From positions 47,413 to 111,412 of the forward strand of contig MESI01000009.1 in the NCBI GenBank assembly GCA_001770935.1: 64,000 bases of DNA, in the 5' to 3' direction. A program made the position numbers and the translations under genes. Below the pieces are notes generated by a model. The model saw nothing but the letters and a program-made list of their open reading frames with translations. It was not told where the DNA came from and did not search any database. Position 1 is the first letter of the stretch. Each line of letters begins with the position of its first letter. Source of the stretch: Burkholderiales bacterium RIFCSPLOWO2_12_FULL_61_40 (GTDB lineage Bacteria; Pseudomonadota; Gammaproteobacteria; Burkholderiales; Burkholderiaceae_C). Below, one piece after another: positions 27,613-36,288 of this stretch.

Positions 27613-28131
27613 TCACACCTCGGACGCATGTGCGGCCAGCGCAACCATGTCGTCAATATTCAAGGCACGTTCGGGGTCCAGGATCACGATAAATTCGCCC
27701 TTGATCTTGCCCATGCCCAGAATGAAGTCGCGCGCAATCGGGGTGCCGAATTGCGGCGCAGGCTCCATGTGCGCCGAGGGTATTTCAATCACTTCACTGA
27801 CTGCGTCCACCATCAGACCCAGCTCCAACCTTTCACTCTCACCGCTGGCGTCAAAAATAACGATGCACGTCTTCTTCCCGACTTGCGTAGCGGCACCGCC
27901 TAAGCGCGACTGAAGGTCAATGACCGGCACCACCGCACCACGCAGGTTGATGACGCCGCGCACAAAACCGGGCATGAGGGGCACAACGGTCATGGCGGCA
28001 TGCTGGATGATTTCGCGCACCCTGCGGATATCCATGGCAAACACCTCGCCCCCCAACACAAAGGTCAGGTATTGCGAGGCCATGCCCCCATCGGCGCCGA
28101 GAGTCACCGCCATGCTGTGATCGCTGGTCAT
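27613..28131 (-). CDS. cheW: Chemotaxis coupling protein CheW
   Basis: 172 residues with one CheW SH3-like domain: QYLTFVLGGEVFAMDIRRVREI, then PGFVRGVINLRGAVVPVIDL and LGLMVDAVSEVIEI. It bridges CheA and receptors in the array. The first 16 residues are an extension; an alternative start at M17 (MASQYLTFV) gives a standard-length protein. It lies 12 bases after the MCP stop and about 100 bases before the cheR ATG. Confidence 0.94.
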   Translation of the reverse strand: MTSDHSMAVTLGADGGMASQYLTFVLGGEVFAMDIRRVREIIQHAAMTVVPLMPGFVRGVINLRGAVVPVIDLQSRLGGAATQVGKKTCIVIFDASGESERLELGLMVDAVSEVIEIPSAHMEPAPQFGTPIARDFILGMGKIKGEFIVILDPERALNIDDMVALAAHASEV

Positions 28132-28143
28132 GCGCAGCTCACA

Positions 28144-31092
28144 TCAGTAGGGTTTAAAGTTGGATTTGCCATTGCGCACTGCGGCCCCCATCAACAGGGG
28201 CCCCAACCGAGGGGCTGCACCGTTGCTCCCGCGCCGTTCAGCCTGCCCCAGTTCGGTTTGGCGGCTACGGGCCTTGGGCGCACCATCGCCAATGTGAAAG
28301 AAGGCAATGGATTGCTGCAACTGCTCGGCCTGCCCCAAAAGCTCTTCGCTGGTGGCCGCCAGCTCTTCGGAGGCCGAGGCATTTTGCTGCGTGGCCTTGC
28401 TGAGTTGGCCCATGGCACCACCAATTTGCACCACCGAGTCACTTTGCTCCGCGCTGGCCGCGGCGATCTCCTGCACCAGCTCACTGGTCTTTTGGATGCT
28501 GGGAACAATCTCATCGAGCAGCTTGCCCGCCCGCTCCGCGGTGGCCACGCTGTTGCCCGCCAGATCGCCAATTTCCTTGGCGGCTTCCTGGCTGCGCTCG
28601 GCCAGTTTGCGCACCTCGGCCGCCACCACTGCAAAGCCTTTGCCATGCTCGCCGGCGCGTGCCGCTTCAATCGCGGCATTCAAGGCCAATAGATTGGTTT
28701 GGTACGCGATATCGTCCACGATGCCGATCTTGGCGGCAATTTGCTTCATGGCCCCCACGGTCTGGCTGACTGCGCCGCCGCCATCCACCGCCTCTTTGGA
28801 GGTTTTGGTGGCCATGCCATCGGTCACTTTGGCGTTGTCGCTGTTTTGGCTGATCGATGCGGACATCACATCAATTTGCGAGGTGGTTTCTTCCACGCTG
28901 GCGGCCTGTTCGCTGGCCGCTTGGGACAGTGACTGGGCGGTGGCGCTCACCTGGTTGGCCGCGCCCGTCAGTGCGTCGGCGGCGTCATGGACTTCGCCCA
29001 GGACGCGGGTGAGGTTGTCTGCGGTGGAGTTGACGTTGTCTTTGACCTTTCCGAACAGCCCCGCATAATCCCGGTGGATGCGTTTGGTCAGGTCGCCTTC
29101 TGCAAATGCCGCCAGCACCTCCGCCACGTCACTCAAGCCCTGCTCGCTCACGTCCATCAATTGGTTCATGCCGGTGGAGAGATTCAGGAAGAAGCCAGTT
29201 TTTCCCTCCAGGTTCAAACGCTGGCCAAAATCCCCATGGGCGGCGGTATCCACAATGGCGGCGACTTCTTTTTCCACGCCGACTTCGACGGTGCGATCCG
29301 CCCACTCCAGCACGGTTCCGATGCGGGTGCCCTGGGCATCCACAATCGGGTTGAAGGTCAGGCCAAAGTACAAGGTGCCCACTTGTATCTGGGTGCGATA
29401 TGTGGTCTTGAGGCCATCCAGCAAGCCGCGCTGGTGCGAAGGCATTTTGTGGAATACATCGATGTTTTGGCCCACGAGCTTGCGCGCTTCAAATTGGGGC
29501 AACACTTTGCGCAACTCCACCTCGTTGTGCTGCATCATGGTGATTGCGGTCTCATTCATGTAGATGATTTCGTTGCCGGCGTCGGCAATCATCACGTTGG
29601 TGCTGCATTTGTCCAACGCATTTTTGATACGCAAATTTGTGCGCGCAGCCAGCGCAGCGTCTTGCAAAGAGCCCTGCACCCGGTCCATGGCTTCACTGAT
29701 GCGCGCTTTTTGTCCAGGCAGGCGGTCCATGGCCAAGTCCAGCTTGCCATCGGAATAAGCCGTAACCACTTCCACCGTCTTCATCGTGACGGCAATGTGC
29801 GATCGCACCAGATCGTTGATGGACTGCCCCATGGAACGGTAGGACCCCTCCAACTTCTCTACCGGCATGCCATGGTCGAGCATGCCCAGTTCGTGCTGGC
29901 GCGCCATTTCTTGCTGCGCCGCTTCAAACTGCTGCAAAGTACTTTGCATTTTGGCCAACGAGGCCATCAGCCGCCCGGTTTCATTGGTGCCGCGCACAGG
30001 AATGTCCAAGTTCAAATTCCCTTGCGCCACCGCGCCCGCAACGGCCACCGCTTCTGCCACCGGGCCGGTGATACTGCGAACGAAGGCCACCGCCAAAGCC
30101 ACGGCAGCGGCGAGCCCCAACAGCAGCAATGCGGCCATGACGTACAGGGTGTTTTGCAACCTGCTCACACGTGCGTCCAGCGTCTGCCGCAAAGTTTTCA
30201 TCGCTAACGCATTGAAGTCGTACAAGCTGTCAATGGCCCGGGTGAATTCATCAAAATACACATTGGCGGAGTATTTGATCTGCGGGGCATTGATCAACGC
30301 CTGGTCTGCCAGCGCCAGGGTTTTCTCCACCAGGGCACGGCTGGTTTCAGCACGGGCATCCAATGCCGATTTCATTTCGGCATTGACCTCGGTGGCACGT
30401 GCCAGGTTGCGAAACATGTCCCCCCGCACTTCCTGCACCCGCTTGTTCAGCGCGACCAGAGAGGCCCGCCCTTCTGGGGAAAGCACGCCTTGCGCCAGAT
30501 AACCGGTGCCCTGCGCCCGCAGGATGCCCAGGTTTTCTCCCAGCCAAGGCATGTTGACCAGCGAGGACTGGATAAGGAAATAGGCATCGACCTCCGGGTC
30601 CAGTGACAAATTGAACTCGCTTAACACTTCTTCGTTCAACACCAGAACACTGGCAATCAACTGGGTATGCAGTTGGGTACTGTCTGCCGACTTGATCTGT
30701 TTGCTGGCCACACTTTGCTCCAAAGAGGCCCAGCGCTCACGCACCTCGTTCCACAACGCCATGGTTTTTGCCGATGCCCCGGCTTTCTTGAGCTCTTCGT
30801 CCAAGCCCGTCATGGCCTTGACCACCTGATCACGCATGCCAGGTCGGCGCTGCGCCAACGTTTCGTTGCCACTCAAGGCCCCAGCCGACATGCCCCTGTG
30901 GGTTTGAATCAACTGGACCACTTTATTCATGATGACCACGGACTCGGTGGCCCTTTCCTCGTGGTCCGCGAAAGCGGCTTCGGCTGTGATCTTCTTGAAA
31001 TAGAGACCTGTGGGAATGGCCACCATGAGAAGGGCGATGAGCCCCAGGATGATGAATTTTTGGGCCAGGTTGAGGCGGTGCAAGAAAGACAT
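28144..31092 (-). CDS. Methyl-accepting chemotaxis protein with HAMP and PAS domains
   Basis: 982 residues from the ATG at 31092, favoured over 31101 because AGGG stands nine bases before it, whereas it abuts the other ATG. Transmembrane helices at about 12-33 and 315-340 flank a ~280-residue periplasmic helical domain ([17 protein letters not shown] is reminiscent of NIT or related helical sensors). HAMP follows, then a PAS domain ([19 protein letters not shown]), further HAMP-like segments and the signalling domain ([20 protein letters not shown]). The C-terminal 60 residues are variable and end NFKPY, not a CheR-binding pentapeptide. It sits between cheA and cheW, so it is the operon's own receptor. 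Ligand unknown. Confidence 0.92.
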   Translation of the reverse strand: MSFLHRLNLAQKFIILGLIALLMVAIPTGLYFKKITAEAAFADHEERATESVVIMNKVVQLIQTHRGMSAGALSGNETLAQRRPGMRDQVVKAMTGLDEELKKAGASAKTMALWNEVRERWASLEQSVASKQIKSADSTQLHTQLIASVLVLNEEVLSEFNLSLDPEVDAYFLIQSSLVNMPWLGENLGILRAQGTGYLAQGVLSPEGRASLVALNKRVQEVRGDMFRNLARATEVNAEMKSALDARAETSRALVEKTLALADQALINAPQIKYSANVYFDEFTRAIDSLYDFNALAMKTLRQTLDARVSRLQNTLYVMAALLLLGLAAAVALAVAFVRSITGPVAEAVAVAGAVAQGNLNLDIPVRGTNETGRLMASLAKMQSTLQQFEAAQQEMARQHELGMLDHGMPVEKLEGSYRSMGQSINDLVRSHIAVTMKTVEVVTAYSDGKLDLAMDRLPGQKARISEAMDRVQGSLQDAALAARTNLRIKNALDKCSTNVMIADAGNEIIYMNETAITMMQHNEVELRKVLPQFEARKLVGQNIDVFHKMPSHQRGLLDGLKTTYRTQIQVGTLYFGLTFNPIVDAQGTRIGTVLEWADRTVEVGVEKEVAAIVDTAAHGDFGQRLNLEGKTGFFLNLSTGMNQLMDVSEQGLSDVAEVLAAFAEGDLTKRIHRDYAGLFGKVKDNVNSTADNLTRVLGEVHDAADALTGAANQVSATAQSLSQAASEQAASVEETTSQIDVMSASISQNSDNAKVTDGMATKTSKEAVDGGGAVSQTVGAMKQIAAKIGIVDDIAYQTNLLALNAAIEAARAGEHGKGFAVVAAEVRKLAERSQEAAKEIGDLAGNSVATAERAGKLLDEIVPSIQKTSELVQEIAAASAEQSDSVVQIGGAMGQLSKATQQNASASEELAATSEELLGQAEQLQQSIAFFHIGDGAPKARSRQTELGQAERRGSNGAAPRLGPLLMGAAVRNGKSNFKPY

Positions 31093-31141
31093 GAGCGACA
31101 TCCCTATGGTTAAGCCTTAAAGGCGGGTTTTGTAATAAAGA

Positions 31142-33352
31142 TCAAGAAGAAAACGTGGCGCCAGTGGACTTGGCGTGCAGACCTGCAACACCTGGATCGG
31201 CGGTGACCAAGTCGCCCAGCGAGTTCACATCGAGAATCAGCGCCACCTCACCACTGCCCAAAATGCTGGACCCCGAGATGCCGCGCAAGGTTTTAAACAA
31301 TCGCCCCAGGGGTTTGATAACCGTTTGCTGCTGGCCCAGCAACACCTCAACCTCAATCCCGTAAGGGCCGCGCTGGGCGTTGACCACCACCACGCTCACG
31401 CGTTCGGTGTGTGTGGATTCGACGGCGTACAGCGTACGCAGCCGCACCACCGGAAGCACTGCGCCACGCAACTCCAGGTAATGCCGCCCCATGGCGTCGG
31501 CCTTGACATGGCGCCCCCCCGCCTCAATGACCTCCACTACCGACTCCAGCGGTAACACGAACTTGGATTTCCCTACCCCCACCAGGAAACCATCAATGAT
31601 GGCCAGTGTCAGCGGCAGGCGGATATCCACCTGCAGGCCCTGCTCCGGCCGACTCAACAGCCGGATGGAGCCTCGCAGTGCTTCGATGTTGCGACGCACC
31701 ACATCCATGCCGACGCCGCGCCCGGACAGATTCGTGACCTGCTCCGCGGTTGAAAAGCCGGGCTCGAAAATCAGCATGTGGATGTCGTTGTCACTGGGCA
31801 CCACGCCAGGCTCCACCAAGCCGTGGCTCCAGGCCCGCTGCAACACCCGCTCGCGGTTGATGCCACGGCCGTCGTCTTCGATGCGGATCAAAATGGCCCC
31901 GGCTTCATGCTGCGCGCTCAAGACCAGCTTGCCGACAGGCGGCTTGCCCGAGGCGATGCGCTCCTGGGGCGTCTCCAGCCCGTGGTCCAGCGAATTGCGC
32001 ACCAGGTGCATGAGCGGATCGGCAATTTTCTCCACCATGGATTTGTCGAGTTCCGCATCGCCCCCCACAATCTCAAAATTCACCTCTTTACCGAGGCTGG
32101 AGGCGGTGTCGCGCACTACACGCCTGAACCGGCTGAAGGTTTCACCCACCGGCACCATGCGCAAGCCCAGCGTGCCATTGCGAATTTCTTCGATCAAGCG
32201 GTTCATGTGCAAATTGGCTTCAATCAGGCCCACCTCCCGCGTCTCTCGGGCCAGCAGCGTGGCTCCGGCGCCTGCGATCACCAACTCGCCCAGCAGGTTG
32301 ATGACGGCGTCCAGGCGGTCGGCCTGCACACGGATGTAACGCTCCTCGGAGGGCGCGTTCTCCCGGATTTTCTGTTGTTTGCCCAGTGCCGCCGCCACCA
32401 CTTCGGGGGCCACGCCAGCCTGCGCCTCCAGCAAATCACCAATTTTGGGCGTCTCCACTGAAGGCATGCCACGGGTTTGCTGCTGGGTGGAGAGAAGCTG
32501 TTCGAGCTTGTCTTGCGACACCGCCCCCACCGACACCAGCATGTCGCCCAAGCGTGGCGTTTCCGGCATGTCCTCAATGGCGCGGACCAATTTTTGTCCG
32601 GGCGTCTCGGGCGCCACCACGTCGAGCTCGCAGTCGTCCAGCACAAAGCTGAAAGCGCCCTCAATCTCCTCGCGGTTGGAGGTGGTCTCCAATTCCATGT
32701 AGAAACTCAAGTAGCAACTCTCGGGGTTCAAATTGACCAGGGGGGGCACTGTCTCGGTACCGCAACGCACGCTCAACACGCGGCCCATGCCCCCCAGGTA
32801 GCGCGCAATGGACAAGGGGTCCATGCCGTTGCGAAAGGTTTCCGGACCAAATTGCGCAGCAATGGTCCAGATGCGCAAAGCGCCTGCTGCTTCCTCCGGG
32901 GAGGCCACTGCGGTTGCCTCGGGCTCGACAGGGGTGCCTTCCGTGAGCGCCTGGAGTTGGACCACCAGATCGGCACGGGTCTCTTGCTCTTGCGGTGTGT
33001 CGGCACTTTCATCGGCTGCGGTATCCACCAGAATCTTGATCTGGTCATTGCACTGCAGCAGCAGCGTGCTGATTTCAGCGGTGAGCGCGATCTCGCCATC
33101 GCGCATTTTGTCCAGCAAGGTTTCGACATGGTGGGTGAAATCAACCACCCGGTGTAACCCGAAAATGCCCGCTGATCCCTTGACGGTATGGGCGCAGCGA
33201 AACAAGGAGTCGAGTAAGTCGCGGTCATCGGGCTGCTCCTCCAACTCCAGCAGCAAGGTTTCGATGGCCTCGAATTGCTCCGCCGCCTCGCTGATAAAAG
33301 CAGGCATGGCTGCCGCAATAAAGTCTTGGTCCGCGTCGGTGTTGTAGCCCAT
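31142..33352 (-). CDS. cheA: Chemotaxis histidine kinase CheA with tandem MshEN-like motifs
   Basis: 736 residues. P1 (HPt) with phosphoacceptor H55 in RCAHTVKGSAG; a middle domain (about 155-250) in the place of P2; two 24-residue motifs at 267-290 (begins RLGDMLVSVGAV) and 303-326 (begins KIGDLLEAQAGV); dimerisation P3 (about 335-400); ATPase P4 (VRNSLDHGLETP, EDDGRGI, GRGVGMDVV); CheW-like P5 from about 595. The paired motifs follow the spacing of the c-di-GMP-binding MshEN motif (RLG, then Gly at 10, Leu at 17 and 21, Gln at 24); the second is degenerate. Whether they bind c-di-GMP is inference. Confidence 0.95.
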   Translation of the reverse strand: MGYNTDADQDFIAAAMPAFISEAAEQFEAIETLLLELEEQPDDRDLLDSLFRCAHTVKGSAGIFGLHRVVDFTHHVETLLDKMRDGEIALTAEISTLLLQCNDQIKILVDTAADESADTPQEQETRADLVVQLQALTEGTPVEPEATAVASPEEAAGALRIWTIAAQFGPETFRNGMDPLSIARYLGGMGRVLSVRCGTETVPPLVNLNPESCYLSFYMELETTSNREEIEGAFSFVLDDCELDVVAPETPGQKLVRAIEDMPETPRLGDMLVSVGAVSQDKLEQLLSTQQQTRGMPSVETPKIGDLLEAQAGVAPEVVAAALGKQQKIRENAPSEERYIRVQADRLDAVINLLGELVIAGAGATLLARETREVGLIEANLHMNRLIEEIRNGTLGLRMVPVGETFSRFRRVVRDTASSLGKEVNFEIVGGDAELDKSMVEKIADPLMHLVRNSLDHGLETPQERIASGKPPVGKLVLSAQHEAGAILIRIEDDGRGINRERVLQRAWSHGLVEPGVVPSDNDIHMLIFEPGFSTAEQVTNLSGRGVGMDVVRRNIEALRGSIRLLSRPEQGLQVDIRLPLTLAIIDGFLVGVGKSKFVLPLESVVEVIEAGGRHVKADAMGRHYLELRGAVLPVVRLRTLYAVESTHTERVSVVVVNAQRGPYGIEVEVLLGQQQTVIKPLGRLFKTLRGISGSSILGSGEVALILDVNSLGDLVTADPGVAGLHAKSTGATFSS

Positions 33353-33355
33353 GTC

Positions 33356-33658
33356 TCAAGCCTTCCCTGCATGGTTGTTGGAACAGTACTTGTCCAGCCA
33401 ATGGCCAAAGCCCAGGGCGCTACAGGCCTCGGCAAAAATCGGACTCGCCTCAACCAAAGACCAGGACTGCTCCATATTGCTCAGCGCCGCCAGAAGTTGC
33501 AGCCCGGCGCCGTCCACTTCGACCACATCGCGCGCGGAAACTTCCAGGGGATCGTTGGATTGGCTCAGCTGCTGCGATACCCAGGACAGCAAGGCGTCGC
33601 GCGACTCCAGTGCACTGTAGATATTAAATTCCGGCGGTAGCTCGAACCGATTACTCAT
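33356..33658 (-). CDS. STAS-domain protein of the chemotaxis operon
   Basis: 100 residues from the ATG at 33658 (MSNRFELPPEF), which has GGAGG six bases upstream; an ATG at 33670 lies inside that context and is rejected. The sequence VSARDVVEVDGAGLQLLAALSNM matches the core of STAS domains of the SpoIIAA/anti-sigma-antagonist and MlaB type; the usual phosphorylatable Ser before the Gly is Gly (VDGAGLQLL versus DSAGL), so switch phosphorylation is doubtful. It ends four bases before cheA, and STAS genes at this place recur in chemotaxis operons of related bacteria. Role unknown, perhaps array regulation. Confidence 0.82.
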   Translation of the reverse strand: MSNRFELPPEFNIYSALESRDALLSWVSQQLSQSNDPLEVSARDVVEVDGAGLQLLAALSNMEQSWSLVEASPIFAEACSALGFGHWLDKYCSNNHAGKA

Positions 33659-33739
33659 GAAATCCTCCATGCGGCTTCAATCAACAAGAACGGACTCGCA
33701 GGGTTTGTGGCCCCCTGCTGGCGCTTATTCCGTTTTCAG

Positions 33740-33834
33740 ATCAATGGGAGATGAGGCGCCCCGACGCAGGCAGTGCTTTTTAGCACGACAAGGAGGGGCA
33801 ACGACATATCGCATTGATATGGAAATGGAATTAC
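33740..33834 (-). repeat. 95-base structured element, copy A, between cheY and the STAS gene
   Basis: Begins with the G before the cheY stop codon (GTAATTCCATTTCC on the minus strand) and ends ATCTCCCATTGAT. A second copy at 63908-64000 differs by two loop bases and two substitutions. On the minus strand it offers hairpins CATATC/GATATG, GCCCC/GGGGC enclosing GTGC/GCAC, and a competing long-range pairing of ATCAATG with the terminal CATTGAT. It lies in the same orientation as cheY. Nature unknown: structured RNA or short mobile repeat. Confidence 0.85.
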
Positions 33835-34196
33835 ACGCAGAGTTTGCCGACCGCAGCCACCAGTTGCGAGGGAGAAAAGGGCTTCACCATCCATGCTTTC
33901 GCACCAGCGGCCTTGCCCTCTTCTTTCTTGGCGTCCTGGTTTTCAGTCGTGAGCATGAGGATGGGCATGAATTTGTAAGAAGGCAGTTTTTTGGTCGCCT
34001 TGACGAATTCAATGCCGTTCATGACGGGCATGTTGATATCGCACACCGCCATATTGACCTGCCGACCGTCAAGCAGGGCCAGTGCGGCCTGCCCATCGCC
34101 GGCTTCGATCACGTTGTAACCCGCACCGGTCAGGGTTATTTTGACCACCTGACGCAGGCTAACGGAATCATCAATCACCAAGATCGTTTTTGCCAT
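33831..34196 (-). CDS. cheY: Chemotaxis response regulator CheY
   Basis: 121 residues from the ATG at 34196 (MAKTILVIDDSVSLRQ), with GGAGG six bases upstream. Single receiver with D9/D10, phosphoacceptor D53 (VCDINMPVMNG), T83 or T84 (MLTTEN) and K105 (MVKPFSP). It is the first gene of the chemotaxis operon, and there is about 420 bases of non-coding sequence before it. The stop codon is part of the 95-base repeated element that fills the spacer to the STAS gene. It should carry CheA's signal to the flagellar motor or another target; no flagellar genes are in the window. Confidence 0.95.
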   Translation of the reverse strand: MAKTILVIDDSVSLRQVVKITLTGAGYNVIEAGDGQAALALLDGRQVNMAVCDINMPVMNGIEFVKATKKLPSYKFMPILMLTTENQDAKKEEGKAAGAKAWMVKPFSPSQLVAAVGKLCV

Positions 34197-34620
34197 TCGA
34201 GCCTCCCTAAAAAGCCGTTTCGTGGTTGCCAGCACCCGCCATCACCGCGACACCAAGCCGCAGGGGCCACGACCGGCGGGACGTCGCCACAGACCGCACC
34301 CACACGGGAAACATCCCAGCACATTGCGGTCCACAGGATGCGCTATGTGCGACAGCAGGACTTCCCCAACGCGGGTTTGGGTTTGATTTTGGCAAGCGAT
34401 TTCTGTTGCATGGTAGCCCGATTTCTTGGGCGCGTGTAGAGGTCCAGCAATTACTTTTGAATTTTTGAAGGATGTCCCTGCGCAATGCGCTTTTCCACAC
34501 CTCGACACGGTAGGCCCGTATCAAGCCCCGGCGTTTTCCTGCGGACGCCAAGGATTTTCAACAAAAAATAGCTTCCAGCCCTTACCAATACAGCGCCGGA
34601 AGCTATTAAAACAGGAGCAA
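34197..34620. other. Non-coding stretch between pgk and the chemotaxis operon
   Basis: 424 bases with no supported gene. The left end holds the cheY ribosome-binding site, and the right end the pgk terminator/repeat copy. It should contain the promoter of the chemotaxis operon (minus strand), but I cannot find a convincing sigma-28 or sigma-70 box. An open frame of 114 codons crosses it on the minus strand but has atypical composition and no recognisable family. Confidence 0.6.
34566..34620 (-). terminator. pgk terminator formed by a short repeat copy (copy 5)
   Basis: A ten-base perfect inverted repeat, AATAGCTTCC at 34567-34576 and GGAAGCTATT at 34598-34607, with a 21-base loop. On the minus strand it is followed by TTTTTTG directly after the stem, 13 bases beyond the pgk stop, a textbook intrinsic terminator. 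The arms and the flanking CCAGCCCTT and AGGAGCAAC fit the short repeat family, so a repeat copy appears to serve as the terminator. Confidence 0.8.
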
Positions 34621-35814
34621 CTATGGGTTGGCGCGGCGTGCCAGCACTTCAAAGGCAGGCAGGGTCTTGCCTTCCAGCACCTCCAGGAAGGCACCGCCGC
34701 CGGTCGAGATGTAGCCCACCTGTTTTTCGATGCCGTATTTGGCGATGGCCGCCAGGGTGTCACCGCCACCGGCGATGGAAAACGCGCTGGACTCGGCAAT
34801 GGCCTGGGCAATGGTGCGGGTGCCGTTCTCGAACGCGGCAAACTCGAACACGCCCACCGGGCCGTTCCACACAATGCTGCCCGCCTGTTTGAGCTGGGCG
34901 GCCAGCGCCTGCGCCGTTTGCGGGCCAATGTCCAGAATCAGATCGTCGTCTTCCACCTCGGTGGCGGCCTTGATGGTGGCCGGGGCGTCGGCCGCAAAGG
35001 CCTTGGCGGTGACCACGTCGGTGGGGATGGGCACGGCCGCGCCGCGGGCTTTCATGGCCTCAATCACGGCGATGGCTTCGCTCAGCAAGTCGGGTTCGGC
35101 CAGGCTTTTTCCGATTTTCAGGCCCGCCGCCAGCATGAAGGTATTGGCAATGCCGCCGCCCACGATCAACTGGTCCACGTTGTTGGCCAGGCTCTTCAAG
35201 ATGGTGAGCTTGGTCGAGACCTTGGAGCCTGCCACAATGGCGACCAGCGGGCGCTTGGGCGCCAGGAAGGCCTTGGAGATGGCGTCCATCTCGGCCGCCA
35301 GCAAGGGGCCGGCGCAGGCGATGGGGGCGTACTGGGCGATGCCGTAGGTGCTGGCCTCGGCCCGGTGGGCGGTGCCAAAGGCGTCGTGCACAAAGATGTC
35401 GCACAGGGCGGCCATCTTGCGCGCCAGGGTTTCGTCGTTCTTCTTTTCGCCCTTGTTCACGCGGCAGTTTTCCAGCAAGACCAGTTGGCCGGGCTGCACC
35501 TCCACGCCATCTACCCAATTCGCCAGCACGGGGACTTCGCGCCCCAGCAGTTCACCCATGCGCGCCGCCACGGGGGCCAGCGAGTCCTCCGGCTTGAAAG
35601 CGCCTTCGGTGGGACGGCCCAGGTGGGAGGTCACCATAACGGCGGCACCGGCCGCCAGCGCCATCTGGATGGCCGGAATGCTGGCACGGATGCGGGTGTC
35701 TTCGGTGATGCGCCCGGTGTCGTCTTGCGGCACGTTCAGGTCGGCACGGATAAAAACACGTTTGCCAGCCACTTGGCCTTGGGCACACAGGTCGGCGAAT
35801 CGAATGACGTTCAT
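34621..35814 (-). CDS. pgk: Phosphoglycerate kinase
   Basis: Glycolytic/Calvin-cycle enzyme of 397 residues, making ATP and 3-phosphoglycerate from 1,3-bisphosphoglycerate. Signatures: [22 protein letters not shown], the AGSKVSTKL nucleotide-site segment and the C-terminal [12 protein letters not shown]. One local oddity is [15 protein letters not shown], where most enzymes have LLENVRFxxGE. It is normally close to pyk in related genomes but is here 21 kb away, on the same strand, with the signalling block between. Confidence 0.97.
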   Translation of the reverse strand: MNVIRFADLCAQGQVAGKRVFIRADLNVPQDDTGRITEDTRIRASIPAIQMALAAGAAVMVTSHLGRPTEGAFKPEDSLAPVAARMGELLGREVPVLANWVDGVEVQPGQLVLLENCRVNKGEKKNDETLARKMAALCDIFVHDAFGTAHRAEASTYGIAQYAPIACAGPLLAAEMDAISKAFLAPKRPLVAIVAGSKVSTKLTILKSLANNVDQLIVGGGIANTFMLAAGLKIGKSLAEPDLLSEAIAVIEAMKARGAAVPIPTDVVTAKAFAADAPATIKAATEVEDDDLILDIGPQTAQALAAQLKQAGSIVWNGPVGVFEFAAFENGTRTIAQAIAESSAFSIAGGGDTLAAIAKYGIEKQVGYISTGGGAFLEVLEGKTLPAFEVLARRANP

Positions 35815-35877
35815 AGGGAAGCCTTCAAGTTAAGAAAAGAAAGTGGGAATGCACACCGGAGGGGTAGAACGGTAGGC

Positions 35878-35883
35878 ATTGTA
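35878..35883 (-). promoter_or_regulatory. Possible -10 box of pgk
   Basis: TACAAT on the minus strand within TTTTACAATG, 64 bases upstream of the pgk ATG in the gap to azlD. No good -35 box at 16-18 bases. Kept as a weak candidate only. Confidence 0.3.
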
Positions 35884-35923
35884 AAAGTGCGGCAAACGTC
35901 GGCCTTACGTACCCGCCACAAAC

Positions 35924-36286
35924 CTACCAGCCCAGACCGATGTGCAAGGGCAGGTACACCGCCATGCCCGACACAATGGTGCCCAGCACGGCCTGCCCTG
36001 AGCCCCGGCGCAGGAAATAGTAGGCGGCACCGGCCAACACGGCGAACAACCGGGCGTCGTGCAGGGAGTGGATCACCGCCCCCTGGGTCATGACAATTTC
36101 CGGAGCGATGACCGCCGACAGCGCCGCAATGGGCGCATATTGCAGGCCCCGCTGCGCCCAGAGGGGCAAGGCCCAGTCTTTTTCCGAAAGAAAAAAGAAG
36201 GAGCGCGCCAGCACCGTCACGCCAGCCATGCCCACAATGGTGAGCAAGGTCCAGGTATCGGTTTCACCGGTGAAAAAAGGGTCCAT
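35924..36286 (-). CDS. azlD: AzlD family branched-chain amino acid export subunit
   Basis: Small inner-membrane protein of 120 residues from the ATG at 36286 (MDPFFTGETDTW). Four hydrophobic helices at about 12-33, 45-65, 75-92 and 98-118. AzlD is the small partner of AzlC in exporting branched-chain amino acids. It begins two bases after the azlC stop. A much longer reading through azlC in another frame is not real. Confidence 0.88.
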   Translation of the reverse strand: MDPFFTGETDTWTLLTIVGMAGVTVLARSFFFLSEKDWALPLWAQRGLQYAPIAALSAVIAPEIVMTQGAVIHSLHDARLFAVLAGAAYYFLRRGSGQAVLGTIVSGMAVYLPLHIGLGW

Positions 36287-36288
36287 GG

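Noticed and set aside
33657..34439. A 260-codon plus-strand frame across cheY and the 95-base element
   Set aside because: It is antisense to cheY, whose receiver residues are all present. Its shared peptide with the window's right end comes only from the DNA repeat.
34207..34551. A 114-codon open frame in the gap between pgk and cheY
   Set aside because: No family resemblance, Trp/Arg/Ser-rich composition, no ribosome-binding site. Treated as non-coding.
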